Below, piece by piece: positions 1 to 7,856 of a stretch of DNA of 12,945 bases. The DNA lies in NCBI GenBank assembly GCA_003517965.1, contig DOZO01000053.1, positions 7,868 to 20,812 on the forward strand, in the 5' to 3' direction. The notes under the pieces were generated by a model, which worked only from the letters and a program-made list of their open reading frames with translations, was not told the DNA's origin and made no database searches. The stretch's first letter is position 1, and every line of letters begins with the position of its first letter. The DNA is from Desulfobulbaceae bacterium (GTDB lineage: Bacteria; Desulfobacterota; Desulfobulbia; Desulfobulbales; Desulfurivibrionaceae). Position numbers and translations under genes: made by a program.

Positions 1-1157
1 TCCACCGGCTCGTTCTTGATCCACTGATGGAGCAGGAACATATCACCCTTGGCCTTGACGTTGACCTCGCAGCCCATGTCCTTGGTAATCTCCTTGATCC
101 TTTTTTCAAACTTCTTGCCCGGGGTGCCGGTGACAATATGGATCGGCTTCATATCCATGGAGACCAGAAACTCGGTCATGGCGATGAGCTGATCCGGATC
201 ACCGACCAGGGCCACCTTTTTGCCGTAGAGGTACTGGTGCATGTCCGAGATCATGTCCACCAACTGGCCGCGCTCGTGGGAAATCTCATCGGGGATGGTC
301 ACCCCGGCGATGATTCGCAGAGCATCAATGAAACGGTCGGTGGCCATAAGGCCGAAGGGCATGTCCAGCACCGAGCAGGGCACCTTGTACTTTGTGTCCA
401 GCATGCGGGCCGCATCACCCGAACACCACTCCCCCAGGGCCAGGGTTCCCATGGAATCCCCGGTGCTCTTGAGTTCGGCCACGGTGGTGCCGCCGTCCGG
501 AAACATCTTGTACTCGCCGGAAAGCGGACCGTTCAATACCCCGGAGGTATCCGGAAAGAGGATGGTCTTCACCCCTATCAGACCGGTCATCCGCTTGATC
601 TCCTCCATGTCGGCCGGCTCTACCCAGCCAGGGATGATGTTGACCTTGCCGTTCTTCTTCCCGGTCGGCTCGGCCATCTCGGCCATGGCCTTGACCATGC
701 TGGAAAAACCGGTGACATGGCTGCCGGCGTAACTCGGGGTCGAGGCGCTGATCACATACCTGCCCTCGGGGATCTTACCTTCCGCCGCCGCCTTTTTCTT
801 GATCTGGGGCAGATCGTCGCCGATGGTCTCGGAGAGGCAGGTGGTGTGAATGGCAATCACCTCGGGGTTATAGACGGTGAAGATGTTGTTGATGGCCTGC
901 AACATATTGGCCTGACCGCCGAAGACCGAGGCTCCCTCGGTAAAAGAGCTGGTGGAGGCGGAGACCGGCTCCTTGTAATGCCGGGTCAAGGCGGAGCGAT
1001 GATAGGCGCAGCAACCTTGGGAGCCATGGCTGTGCGGCAGGCAGCCGTGGATGCCGAGGGCCGCGTACATGGCGCCGATGGGCTGACAGGTCTTGGCCGG
1101 ATTAATGGCCAAGGCCGTGCGCTCGGTTATTTCATTAGGGGTATGTCGTAAGAGCAT
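1..1157 (-). CDS. nifK: Nitrogenase MoFe protein beta chain NifK (3' end outside window)
   Basis: Beta subunit of dinitrogenase; with NifD it forms the alpha2-beta2 MoFe protein that holds the P-cluster and reduces N2 to ammonia in the cytoplasm. About 385 codons are visible on the minus strand, and the C-terminus lies beyond the left edge. The N-terminus is short (MLLRHTPNEI), lacking the roughly 45 extra residues of Azotobacter NifK, as in anaerobe-type nitrogenases. P-cluster cysteines are visible as C24 (KTCQPIGA), C49 or C50 (HGSQGCCAYHR) and C107 (TTCLSETIGDD); S142 in TPSYAGSHVTG matches the conserved P-cluster serine. The ATG start is supported by GAGG at 1165-1168, 8 bases upstream. 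It is the last visible gene of the nifH-I1-I2-D-K operon and is separated from nifD by 106 bases carrying a strong inverted repeat. Identification is secure. Confidence 0.97.
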   Translation of the reverse strand, partial: MLLRHTPNEITERTALAINPAKTCQPIGAMYAALGIHGCLPHSHGSQGCCAYHRSALTRHYKEPVSASTSSFTEGASVFGGQANMLQAINNIFTVYNPEVIAIHTTCLSETIGDDLPQIKKKAAAEGKIPEGRYVISASTPSYAGSHVTGFSSMVKAMAEMAEPTGKKNGKVNIIPGWVEPADMEEIKRMTGLIGVKTILFPDTSGVLNGPLSGEYKMFPDGGTTVAELKSTGDSMGTLALGEWCSGDAARMLDTKYKVPCSVLDMPFGLMATDRFIDALRIIAGVTIPDEISHERGQLVDMISDMHQYLYGKKVALVGDPDQLIAMTEFLVSMDMKPIHIVTGTPGKKFEKRIKEITKDMGCEVNVKAKGDMFLLHQWIKNEPV

Positions 1158-1184
1158 GGTAAAGCCTCGTAAGTTGTGTGGTTG

Positions 1185-1240
1185 ATAGGTCCCATAACTC
1201 CTATAGGTCTTATGGGACTTATAAGACCTATAGGAGTTAT
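1185..1240. repeat. 9-base tandem repeat folding into a perfect 20-bp inverted repeat (nifD/nifK junction)
   Basis: The arm ATAACTCCTATAGGTCTTAT (1194-1213) is exactly complementary to 1221-1240, with a 7-base loop (1214-1220). The same stretch also reads as six degenerate 9-base units starting at 1185, each beginning with ATA or ATG (consensus near ATARGTCYT). It lies between nifD (stop at 1264) and the nifK ribosome binding site. There is no T-run on the transcribed (minus) strand, so a simple intrinsic terminator is unlikely; an RNA-stability or processing hairpin is more plausible. A related repeat lies at the nifH/nifI1 junction and shares the 13-base word ATAGGTCCCATAA. Confidence 0.85.
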
Positions 1241-1263
1241 TTTACCGCCTTGGCGGCGTAGCC

Positions 1264-2904
1264 TCACTCCCAGTTATAGGAAGCCGAGAGCTGGGGGTTC
1301 TTCTGCCAGGGGGCCTTCATGTAACTCCAGACCTTGGAGTTCACCAGCCGGTCGATCTCCTTGTAAAAATTGACCGCCCCCTGGAATCCGGCATAAGGGC
1401 CGCCGGAGTCATAACTGTGCAACTGCTTCATGGGCACACCCAGTTTCTGGATGGAGTACTTCTCCTTGATGCCGGCGCAAAATATATCCGGCTTCATCAA
1501 TTCGACGAGTTTTTCCGCCTCGTACTGATTCAAATCGTCGATGATCAGGGTACCCTTGTCCATATCTACCGCCAGGCCGTCATACTCCTTGAACTTATAG
1601 CCATCCTGGTCGAGTGCCGCGAATTCTTGCTCGCTTTTGCGCGGTCGATAGCGGGCTTCATCCGCTTCAACCTCGAGTTCCTCAATGTTGCGGCTGTCCG
1701 CGTCCAACTTGATGTTGGGCAACACCTGGCGGCCTTCGTAATCATCCTGATGCCCGAACTCGTAACCGGCCGAGATGGTTTTCATCTTGAGCTCGTCAAA
1801 GAGTTCCTTGTAATGATGCGCCCGGGAGCCGCCGACAAACATCATCGCGGTCTTGCCTTCGGTCCGGGGGGTGATCCCGGCCAGGGCCGCTTCCACCTCG
1901 GGCATCTCCTCGGCAATAACCGCTTCCACCTGGTCGATGAGTTCCTTTTCGCCGAAATACGCGGCTATTTTTCTTAAGCTCTTGGCCGTGGCCTTGGCGC
2001 CGATAAAATTCACCTTGACCCAGGGAATGCCGTACTTGGTCTCCATCATGTCCGCCACATAGTTGATCGAGCGGTGGCACATGACCGCATTGAGGTCCGC
2101 GGTATGAGAGGAGACAAACTGGGCATAGGTCGAGTTGCCGGAAAAGGTCGAGATGCAGGTGATCCCGCATTTCTTGAAGATCCGGTCGATCTCGAAACCG
2201 TCGCCGCCGATGTTGTACTCCCCCAAAAGGTTGATCTTGTACTTGCCCGGTTTCACCTCGTCGTTTAAGCCCACCAGATGACGGAACACCTGATTGTTGG
2301 CGATATGATGGCCGGCGGACTGACTCACCCCCTTGTAACCTTCACAGGAAAAGGCGTAGACGTTGCAGTCGCCGAATTTTTCCTTCATGTTTTTTGCCAC
2401 GGTATGGATATCGTCACCGATCAGGCCGACCGGACAGGTAGCGAACACTGCGATGGATTTGGGATGAAAGAGGTCGTAGGCCTCCTGGATCGCCGCCGCC
2501 AGCTTCTTCTCGCCGCCGAAGATGATGTCCTGCTCCTGCATATCCGTGGAAAAGCAGTAGTTCATGTAATTTTCGCCGTCCGGCCCCGCATCGGTCTGGT
2601 TGCGGCGGGTCAGCCAGGCATAAAAACTACAGCCGATGGGGCCGTGCACCAGGTTGACGATATCGCGGGTCGGCCCCATGATCACCCCCTTGCAGCCGGC
2701 GTAGGTGCAGCCGCGCATGGTGATGATCCCAGGGATAGTCCGTACATTGGCGGTGAGTTCCGGGGTGTCGTTTTGCAGTGCCTCATTAATCATGATCTGC
2801 TTGGCGCGTTTGCGGGCTACCTTGGGCGGATACTTCTCAAGGAGTGCCGACTTGACCTCGGCAGGGCCCCACTGCACCAGCTTCTTCTTTGTTGCTGTTG
2901 CCAT
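1264..2904 (-). CDS. nifD: Nitrogenase MoFe protein alpha chain NifD
   Basis: Alpha subunit of dinitrogenase, which carries the FeMo-cofactor where N2 is reduced and shares the P-cluster with NifK. Complete at 546 aa. P-cluster cysteines fit C66 (RGCTYAGC), C92 (GPIGCSFYAW) and C157 (FATCPVGLIGDD). The active-site stretch CEGYKGVSQSAGHHIAN places Q195 and H199 where Azotobacter has Gln191 and His195. Cofactor ligands are C276 (AVMCHRSINY) and H496 (KQLHSYDSGGPYAGF). Between GYEFGHQDDYEG (about 381-392) and GTLIIDD (about 451) there is an insert of about 55 residues, absent from Azotobacter NifD but usual in the long-form enzymes of clostridia, green sulfur bacteria and sulfate reducers. Start chosen at the ATG with GGAGAG at 2909-2914. 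Only 12 bases separate it from the nifI2 stop, so the two are probably co-translated. Confidence 0.98.
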   Translation of the reverse strand: MATATKKKLVQWGPAEVKSALLEKYPPKVARKRAKQIMINEALQNDTPELTANVRTIPGIITMRGCTYAGCKGVIMGPTRDIVNLVHGPIGCSFYAWLTRRNQTDAGPDGENYMNYCFSTDMQEQDIIFGGEKKLAAAIQEAYDLFHPKSIAVFATCPVGLIGDDIHTVAKNMKEKFGDCNVYAFSCEGYKGVSQSAGHHIANNQVFRHLVGLNDEVKPGKYKINLLGEYNIGGDGFEIDRIFKKCGITCISTFSGNSTYAQFVSSHTADLNAVMCHRSINYVADMMETKYGIPWVKVNFIGAKATAKSLRKIAAYFGEKELIDQVEAVIAEEMPEVEAALAGITPRTEGKTAMMFVGGSRAHHYKELFDELKMKTISAGYEFGHQDDYEGRQVLPNIKLDADSRNIEELEVEADEARYRPRKSEQEFAALDQDGYKFKEYDGLAVDMDKGTLIIDDLNQYEAEKLVELMKPDIFCAGIKEKYSIQKLGVPMKQLHSYDSGGPYAGFQGAVNFYKEIDRLVNSKVWSYMKAPWQKNPQLSASYNWE

Positions 2905-2916
2905 TTTTCTCTCCTT

Positions 2917-3291
2917 TTATGAGATGGATTTAAGGCCCGTCTCGCCTGTTCTGACCCGGATAGCATCGCTTAAGGGCAAAACAAAAACCTTGCCGTCGCC
3001 AGGCATGCCGGTCTGGTTCGTATTAATAATGGTATCCACCACGCATCCCACCATGGAGTCTTCCACGACCGCGGTGATCATCCGTTTTGGATAAAGCTTG
3101 CCTTTTTCCCCCAAAAGCGCGGCGGCCTCTTCATAGCCCTGCACAGTCCCTTCGAGAACGGCCGAGCTGACGAAACCCACGCCCCGGCCTTGTGCCTCAT
3201 GGGCAAAGAAGGCATCAACCCCGCAATCGGTAAGAGCCTGCTTGGTCTGATTCATCATATTGATGCGCACGATAGCGATGACCTCTTTCAT
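2917..3291 (-). CDS. nifI2: PII-family nitrogenase regulator NifI2 (GlnB-like)
   Basis: Second of the paired PII proteins encoded between nifH and nifD. In Methanococcus maripaludis the NifI1-NifI2 complex binds dinitrogenase and inhibits it when 2-oxoglutarate is low (ammonia switch-off); the same role is inferred here. 124 aa, starting MKEVIAIVRINMMNQTK. The extended T-loop region (about 35-71, GRGVGF to LYPKRM) is longer than in GlnB, as expected for NifI2. The PII C-terminal signature is visible as PGDGKVFVLPLSDAIRVRTGE (about 97-117). The ATG overlaps the nifI1 stop in an ATGA (3288-3291), so translation is coupled; a purine-rich GGAAGGGGGGA inside the end of nifI1 can serve as its ribosome binding site. 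It lacks the GlnB uridylylation-loop sequence, so GlnD control is not expected. Confidence 0.94.
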   Translation of the reverse strand: MKEVIAIVRINMMNQTKQALTDCGVDAFFAHEAQGRGVGFVSSAVLEGTVQGYEEAAALLGEKGKLYPKRMITAVVEDSMVGCVVDTIINTNQTGMPGDGKVFVLPLSDAIRVRTGETGLKSIS

Positions 3292-3644
3292 GACGTCCCC
3301 CCTTCCGAGGCATAGGCGGTCTCCTTGACTCCGGAGCTGATGGTGTAGGATTCCTCCACCTCGGAAACAAAGATCTTGCCGTCGCCGAAGGCTCCCTTAC
3401 CAGCGGAGCGGGCGGTACTCATAACGGTCTCGATAAAAAAGTCTTTATCCGCGGGATTGATCACGCTCATCAACATAACCTTGGGCAGCTCATCATAGGT
3501 GACTTCACCGATCTTGATGCCGCGCTGTTTACCGCGGCCTGCGACGGAATACTTGGTTACCGCCGGAAAACCGGCCTCCATAAGGGCGGAAAGAACCTTA
3601 TCTGCTTTCTCCGGCCTGACAATTGCTCTAATCATGGTCAACAT
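3288..3644 (-). CDS. nifI1: PII-family nitrogenase regulator NifI1 (GlnB-like)
   Basis: First of the paired PII proteins that control nitrogenase activity after translation (see NifI2); the two are known to act as a hetero-oligomer sensing 2-oxoglutarate and ATP. 118 aa. The N-terminus has the family start MIRAIVRPEKADKVLSALMEAGFPAVTK. The T-loop region is GRGKQRGIKIGEVTYDELPK (about 37-55) and the C-terminal PII signature is AGKGAFGDGKIFVSEVEES (about 81-99). I chose the first ATG (MLTM) because AAGGAG lies 8 bases before it; an internal ATG three codons later is also possible. It ends in an ATGA overlap with nifI2. It lies 88 bases downstream of nifH, in a junction carrying 9-base tandem repeats, and is co-oriented with the whole operon. 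Confidence 0.94.
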   Translation of the reverse strand: MLTMIRAIVRPEKADKVLSALMEAGFPAVTKYSVAGRGKQRGIKIGEVTYDELPKVMLMSVINPADKDFFIETVMSTARSAGKGAFGDGKIFVSEVEESYTISSGVKETAYASEGGTS

Positions 3645-3670
3645 GGTTGTTTCTCCTTTGGGTTTTATGT

Positions 3671-3715
3671 GTAAGACCCATAGGTCTTATAGGTCCCATA
3701 AGTCTTATGATTCTC
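3671..3715. repeat. Degenerate 9-base tandem repeat (nifH/nifI1 junction)
   Basis: From 3671 the sequence reads as about five 9-base units, most beginning ATA or ATG and resembling ATAGGTCTT. Within it TAAGACC (3672-3678) pairs with GGTCTTA (3683-3689) across 4 bases. It shares ATAGGTCTTAT and ATAGGTCCCATAA with the repeat at the nifD/nifK junction, so the two belong to one family. Placement just after the nifH stop and before the nifI1 ribosome binding site suggests a role in nifH transcript stability or in damping downstream expression; this is inference. Confidence 0.75.
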
Positions 3716-3732
3716 GTTAAGTTTTGACCGAT

Positions 3733-4557
3733 CTAATTCATCAACCCGTAATCCATGAGCAGTTTTTCCAGCTCCTCGATTTCCATGGGCTTGGGGATCA
3801 CGAAATTCGTATTTTCGTCAATGGCCTTGGCAAGACCACGATAGACATCTGCCTGCGCAACCGCGGGATCCCACTCGATCACCGTCTTACGGTTGATCTC
3901 GGCGCGCTGTACGTCGTTGTTTCTGGGCACAAAGTAGATCATATGGGTGCCAAGCTTTTTGGCAAATTCCGAGATCATTTGCTCCTCGTTATCAACGGCG
4001 CGGGAGTTGCAGATCAGGCCGCCCAAGCGCACCGAGCCGCTTTGGGCAAACTTCATGATTCCCTTGCTGATGTTGTTGGCCGCGTACATGGCCATCATCT
4101 CGCCGGAAACCACGATGTAGATTTCCTCCGCCTTGCCGTCGCGAATGGGCATGGCGAACCCGCCGCAGACTACGTCGCCGAGAACGTCGTAAAAGGCATA
4201 ATCCAACCCTTCGCTCTCTTCATAGGCGCCGAGAGATTCGAGCATATTGATCGAGGTGATGATGCCCCGTCCCGCACAACCGACGCCGGGCTCGGGCCCG
4301 CCGGATTCAACACACCAGGTGCCGCCGTATCCGGCCTTGCGGATATCGTCGAGTTCAACATCCTCGCCCTCCTCGCGCAGGGTGTCGAGTACTGATTTCT
4401 GGGCCAGGCCGCCAAGCAGGAGCCGGGTCGAGTCCGCCTTGGGATCGCAACCCACGACCATGACCTTCCTGCCCAATTCCACGAGGCCGGCCACGGTGTT
4501 CTGAGTGGTGGTTGACTTGCCGATTCCGCCTTTTCCGTAAATTGCCACCTTGCGCAT
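3733..4557 (-). CDS. nifH: Nitrogenase iron protein NifH (dinitrogenase reductase)
   Basis: Homodimeric Fe protein that passes electrons from ferredoxin or flavodoxin to the MoFe protein with MgATP hydrolysis. Complete at 274 aa, normal for the family. P-loop YGKGGIGKSTTTQN lies at about 7-20 and the switch-like DPKADST at 38-44. The [4Fe-4S] cysteines are C94 (GVGCAGRGI) and C131 (DVVCGGFAMP). R97 is the arginine that DraT ADP-ribosylates in organisms that have it; the neighbouring nifI genes suggest that NifI control is the main switch here, although both can coexist. Start is the ATG with AAGGAGG at 4565-4571, 7 bases upstream. First gene of the operon, with a sigma-54 promoter about 80 bases upstream and a NifA site beyond that. 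No alternative (vnf, anf, chlorophyllide reductase) fits the immediate nifI-nifD-nifK context as well. Confidence 0.98.
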   Translation of the reverse strand: MRKVAIYGKGGIGKSTTTQNTVAGLVELGRKVMVVGCDPKADSTRLLLGGLAQKSVLDTLREEGEDVELDDIRKAGYGGTWCVESGGPEPGVGCAGRGIITSINMLESLGAYEESEGLDYAFYDVLGDVVCGGFAMPIRDGKAEEIYIVVSGEMMAMYAANNISKGIMKFAQSGSVRLGGLICNSRAVDNEEQMISEFAKKLGTHMIYFVPRNNDVQRAEINRKTVIEWDPAVAQADVYRGLAKAIDENTNFVIPKPMEIEELEKLLMDYGLMN

Positions 4558-4638
4558 CTTTAATCCTCCTTACTCTGTTCTGTATTGAATATAGGGTTCA
4601 AATTTCATTGGCATACGTTGCCGTCGGTTGCTGCTATC

Positions 4639-4653
4639 GCAAGGTGTGTGCCA
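4639..4653 (-). promoter_or_regulatory. Sigma-54 (RpoN) -24/-12 promoter of the nifH operon
   Basis: Reading the minus strand, TGGCACACACCTTGC matches the consensus TGGCACG-N4-TTGC in all but one base, with the required GG-N10-GC spacing. Transcription would begin near 4627, leaving a leader of about 70 bases before the nifH ATG. Needs an enhancer-binding protein of the NifA type, encoded just across the control region. Confidence 0.88.
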
Positions 4654-4748
4654 GAGCGTGACCAAACCGCCTTTTTTACGATAACATATTAATATTAAAA
4701 GTTTTATTTTGCAGATGAACAACAGAGTCCGCCGTACTGCCTGTTCGC

Positions 4749-4770
4749 TTTTGTAAACTTGATTACAAAA
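4749..4770. promoter_or_regulatory. NifA upstream activating sequence
   Basis: TGT-AAACTTGATT-ACA (4752-4767) is a perfect TGT-N10-ACA site, and it lies inside a longer exact palindrome with arms TTTTGTAA (4749-4756) and TTACAAAA (4763-4770). It is about 100 bases upstream of the nifH -24 element, a normal distance for NifA acting by DNA looping. It is over 200 bases from the nifA promoter, so any action there would be longer-range. Confidence 0.85.
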
Positions 4771-4974
4771 CGGAAGGTCAGATGCCACTTTGGAAAAGGA
4801 AATGATCGGGGAATATACTTACATTTATGTTGTTAAATAAAAAAATACTCCCGCAAAATGTAACTTATTTGCATGAACAAAACAGCTTGATCAATGACTA
4901 TTGATAATATATTTATTTTTAATTCCAGATAGTTACATCTTATACCAATCAATAATATTACATTTTTGAAGCAT

Positions 4975-4989
4975 TGGAACATCTTTTGC
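4975..4989 (+). promoter_or_regulatory. Sigma-54-like promoter upstream of nifA
   Basis: TGGAACATCTTTTGC keeps the GG-N10-GC spacing and the TTGC -12 element, with one change in the -24 core (TGGAAC for TGGCAC). Transcription would start near 5001, about 60 bases before the nifA ATG. If real, nifA transcription depends on sigma-54 and may be autoactivated or NtrC-type controlled. No second perfect NifA site was found close by. Confidence 0.6.
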
Positions 4990-5061
4990 TTAACCATCTA
5001 CATTAAATCCAGCGATTTAAATTTCAAACCCAGCAAGCATCAGCAAAGGCGGACACAGCCC

Positions 5062-6675
<1,614 letters not shown>

Positions 6676-6746
6676 ATCACAATCAGGAGCTTATGAGGCA
6701 TAGTGCATTGCATTGCCTCGTGTGCTAATCGCCCCAACGATTGTTC

Positions 6747-6776
6747 TTGCATATTAAACTCGACTCCGGCTATACT
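6747..6776 (+). promoter_or_regulatory. Possible sigma-70 promoter for the first toxin-antitoxin pair
   Basis: TTGCAT (6747-6752) and TATACT (6771-6776) are 18 bases apart, about 40 bases upstream of the antitoxin ATG. The -10 is good and the -35 weak. Based on motif match only. Confidence 0.35.
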
Positions 6777-6816
6777 TCATACTACATTTGTGGCAACTTG
6801 CGACAGGAGAAAAATA

Positions 6817-7029
6817 ATGAGCATTTCCATCCGCATCGATGATGCACTTTACGAAACCGCCAAGTCACGCGCCAGAGCCGAGATGCGTTCTATTCCGCAA
6901 CAAGTTGGCTACTGGGCCAAAATTGGGCGCGCTGCTCTGGACAACCCCGACCTGCCTATCGAGTTCGTGCGCGATACGTTATTAGCAATGGAAGAGGATT
7001 CAGAGCCTTTCGAGTTACCAAAGCAATGA
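6817..7029 (+). CDS. ParD-like antitoxin (type II toxin-antitoxin)
   Basis: 70 aa small protein resembling the ParD-like antitoxin family (MSISIRIDDALYETAKSRARAEMRSIPQQVGYWAKIGRAAL). The N-terminal half has the look of a ribbon-helix-helix DNA-binding domain (a beta strand SISIRID followed by two helices), and the acidic C-terminus (about 55-70) would wrap the toxin. The ATG at 6817 is preceded by AGGAG 9 bases upstream; a longer upstream reading to 6703 lacks this. Its stop overlaps the next start in ATGA (7026-7029), the usual antitoxin-first arrangement. By analogy it should neutralise the downstream RelE-type toxin and repress its own promoter. The family call rests on sequence feel and arrangement, not on a search. 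Confidence 0.8.
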   Translation: MSISIRIDDALYETAKSRARAEMRSIPQQVGYWAKIGRAALDNPDLPIEFVRDTLLAMEEDSEPFELPKQ

Positions 7030-7298
7030 GTGTGCAGCTTGAACAAAAGCCTGCCTTCAAACGGGTCTACAAAAAACTATATGACAATCAGCGCGAAGCC
7101 GTACACTCGGCAATCCGCGCCGTGATTGCCGATCCGAAACTTGGCGAAGAGAAAAAGGGTGATCTCGTCGGCGTATTCGTATACAGATTCGACTGCGTCA
7201 ATCAACAGTACCTGCTGGCCTATCGATGGACTGAAACCAAACGTGTATTGTTAGCGCTTGGCCCACACGAAAATTTTTACCGTGACCTAAAGCATTGA
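7026..7298 (+). CDS. RelE/ParE-superfamily toxin
   Basis: 90 aa basic protein. The N-terminus (PAFKRVYKKLYDNQREAVHSAIRAVIADP, about 9-37) matches the paired helices of RelE-fold toxins. A four-strand sheet region follows: GDLVGVFVYRF, QQYLLAYRW and KRVLLALGPHENFYRDLKH. The ending HENFYRDL is typical of a RelE/YafQ-like subfamily. RelE-fold toxins cleave mRNA on the ribosome or, as in ParE, inhibit gyrase; which applies here cannot be read from the sequence. It overlaps the antitoxin gene by four bases, so it is translationally coupled and needs no ribosome binding site of its own. It appears intact. Confidence 0.83.
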   Translation: MSVQLEQKPAFKRVYKKLYDNQREAVHSAIRAVIADPKLGEEKKGDLVGVFVYRFDCVNQQYLLAYRWTETKRVLLALGPHENFYRDLKH

Positions 7299-7410
7299 AA
7301 CGAAAGCTCATCCGCGGATATTTGGTCAATGGGTTTATGGTTTTTGCCAGAATTGACATCATCAAATGCCAGTAAGTCACATTTGGAACTTCCCCATGAT
7401 GAAGAGAACG

Positions 7411-7440
7411 GGGAAATACAGGGAGTGTCCATTATTTCTT
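7411..7440. repeat. Possible REP-like fragment at the vapC breakpoint
   Basis: The stretch around GGGAGTGTCC (7421-7430) resembles the GGACACTCCC words of palindromic intergenic repeats. The same 10-mer occurs once more, inverted, at 12797-12806. It sits exactly where recognisable vapC coding sequence begins. Assignment to a REP family is uncertain. Confidence 0.35.
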
Positions 7441-7443
7441 CCG

Positions 7444-7557
7444 CACGCCGATCCAGCCGCCAGGATCATCGCGGCCACCGCATTATCACTGGGAGCGACA
7501 CTGATGACCAAGGATGATAAGCTGCGCAGTTACCCCCATCTTAAAACGGTTTGGTAA
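7444..7557 (+). pseudogene. 3' remnant of a vapC (PIN-domain toxin) gene
   Basis: Only the last 37 codons remain: HADPAARIIAATALSLGATLMTKDDKLRSYPHLKTVW before the stop. This is the characteristic C-terminal end of VapC-type PIN RNases (usually D-P-A-D-R-I-I-x-A-T-A followed by T-x-D), including the late acidic residues of the active site. The rest of the roughly 130-residue protein, and any vapB, are missing. Immediately upstream is repeat-like sequence unrelated to PIN domains. An in-frame ATG at 7366 exists but would make a protein without most catalytic residues, so I treat it as a dead fragment. Note DPAAR in place of the common DPADR. Confidence 0.72.
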
Positions 7558-7579
7558 CGCCTCATTTTTCCTGTATACT
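7551..7579 (+). promoter_or_regulatory. Possible sigma-70 promoter for the second toxin-antitoxin pair
   Basis: TTGGTA (7551-7556) and TATACT (7574-7579) are separated by 17 bases, with the -10 flanked by an imperfect palindrome (TTTTTCCTG / CAGAAAAA) that could be an autorepression operator. About 75 bases upstream of the antitoxin ATG. Confidence 0.45.
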
Positions 7580-7652
7580 CAGAAAAAATAGGGGCAGTGA
7601 AAGGGAGCAGGTGTTGAGTCCCCGGAATTGTCTTCACAAAAAGGAGAGGACC

Positions 7653-7856
7653 ATGGGTACACAGGAACTGGTGGCAATGGCGTTGAAACTCGATCCGGGG
7701 GAGCGTTTCGATCTGGTTGACCAGGTGCTGCACAGCCTCGACAAACCCGACCCGGAAATCGACCGCCTCTGGCTTGACGAGGCGGAACGCCGCTTGGCAG
7801 CCTACCGTGTCGGCAAGGTGCAAGGCATCCCCGCAGAGGAAATCTTCGGCGAATAA
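7653..7856 (+). CDS. RelB-like addiction-module antitoxin
   Basis: 67 aa protein of the 'addiction module component' type: MGTQELVAMALKLDPGERFDLVDQVLHSLDKPDPEIDRLW, then an acidic/helical tail with the typical ending EEIFGE. Family members pair with ParE/RelE toxins and carry an N-terminal helical region followed by the motif P-E-I-D-x-L-W-x-x-E-A-x-x-R. Start is the ATG at 7653 with AAGGAGAGG ending 2 bases upstream, the core AAGGAG being 6 bases away. It touches the toxin gene by one base (TAATG at 7854-7858). Predicted role is to bind and neutralise that toxin; no DNA-binding domain is obvious, so autorepression may be weak or indirect. Confidence 0.85.
   Translation: MGTQELVAMALKLDPGERFDLVDQVLHSLDKPDPEIDRLWLDEAERRLAAYRVGKVQGIPAEEIFGE

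Larger units (their letters stand above)
4558..5061. other. Divergent nifH-nifA control region, no gene
   Basis: About 500 bases without a credible gene. It holds the nifH sigma-54 promoter, a NifA upstream activating site and a sigma-54-like promoter for nifA. From about 4790 to 4970 it is visibly AT-rich. It also contains four TTACAT hexamers: 4819-4824, 4858-4863 (inverted), 4933-4938 and 4958-4963; the second and third extend to a perfect 8-base inverted match (ATGTAACT/AGTTACAT). A 72-codon minus-strand frame at 4570-4788 runs straight through the promoter elements and is not taken as a gene. Confidence 0.8.

Noticed and set aside
27..1151. 374-codon plus-strand frame opposite nifK
   Set aside because: It is the antisense shadow of nifK; the minus strand has all NifK motifs and a ribosome binding site.
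4570..4788. 72-codon minus-strand frame upstream of nifH
   Set aside because: It covers the nifH sigma-54 promoter and NifA site, and has no recognisable protein features.
6695..6719. Short hairpin after nifA (GAGGCA / TGCCTC) as a terminator
   Set aside because: Only 6 bp with a 13-base loop and no T-run.
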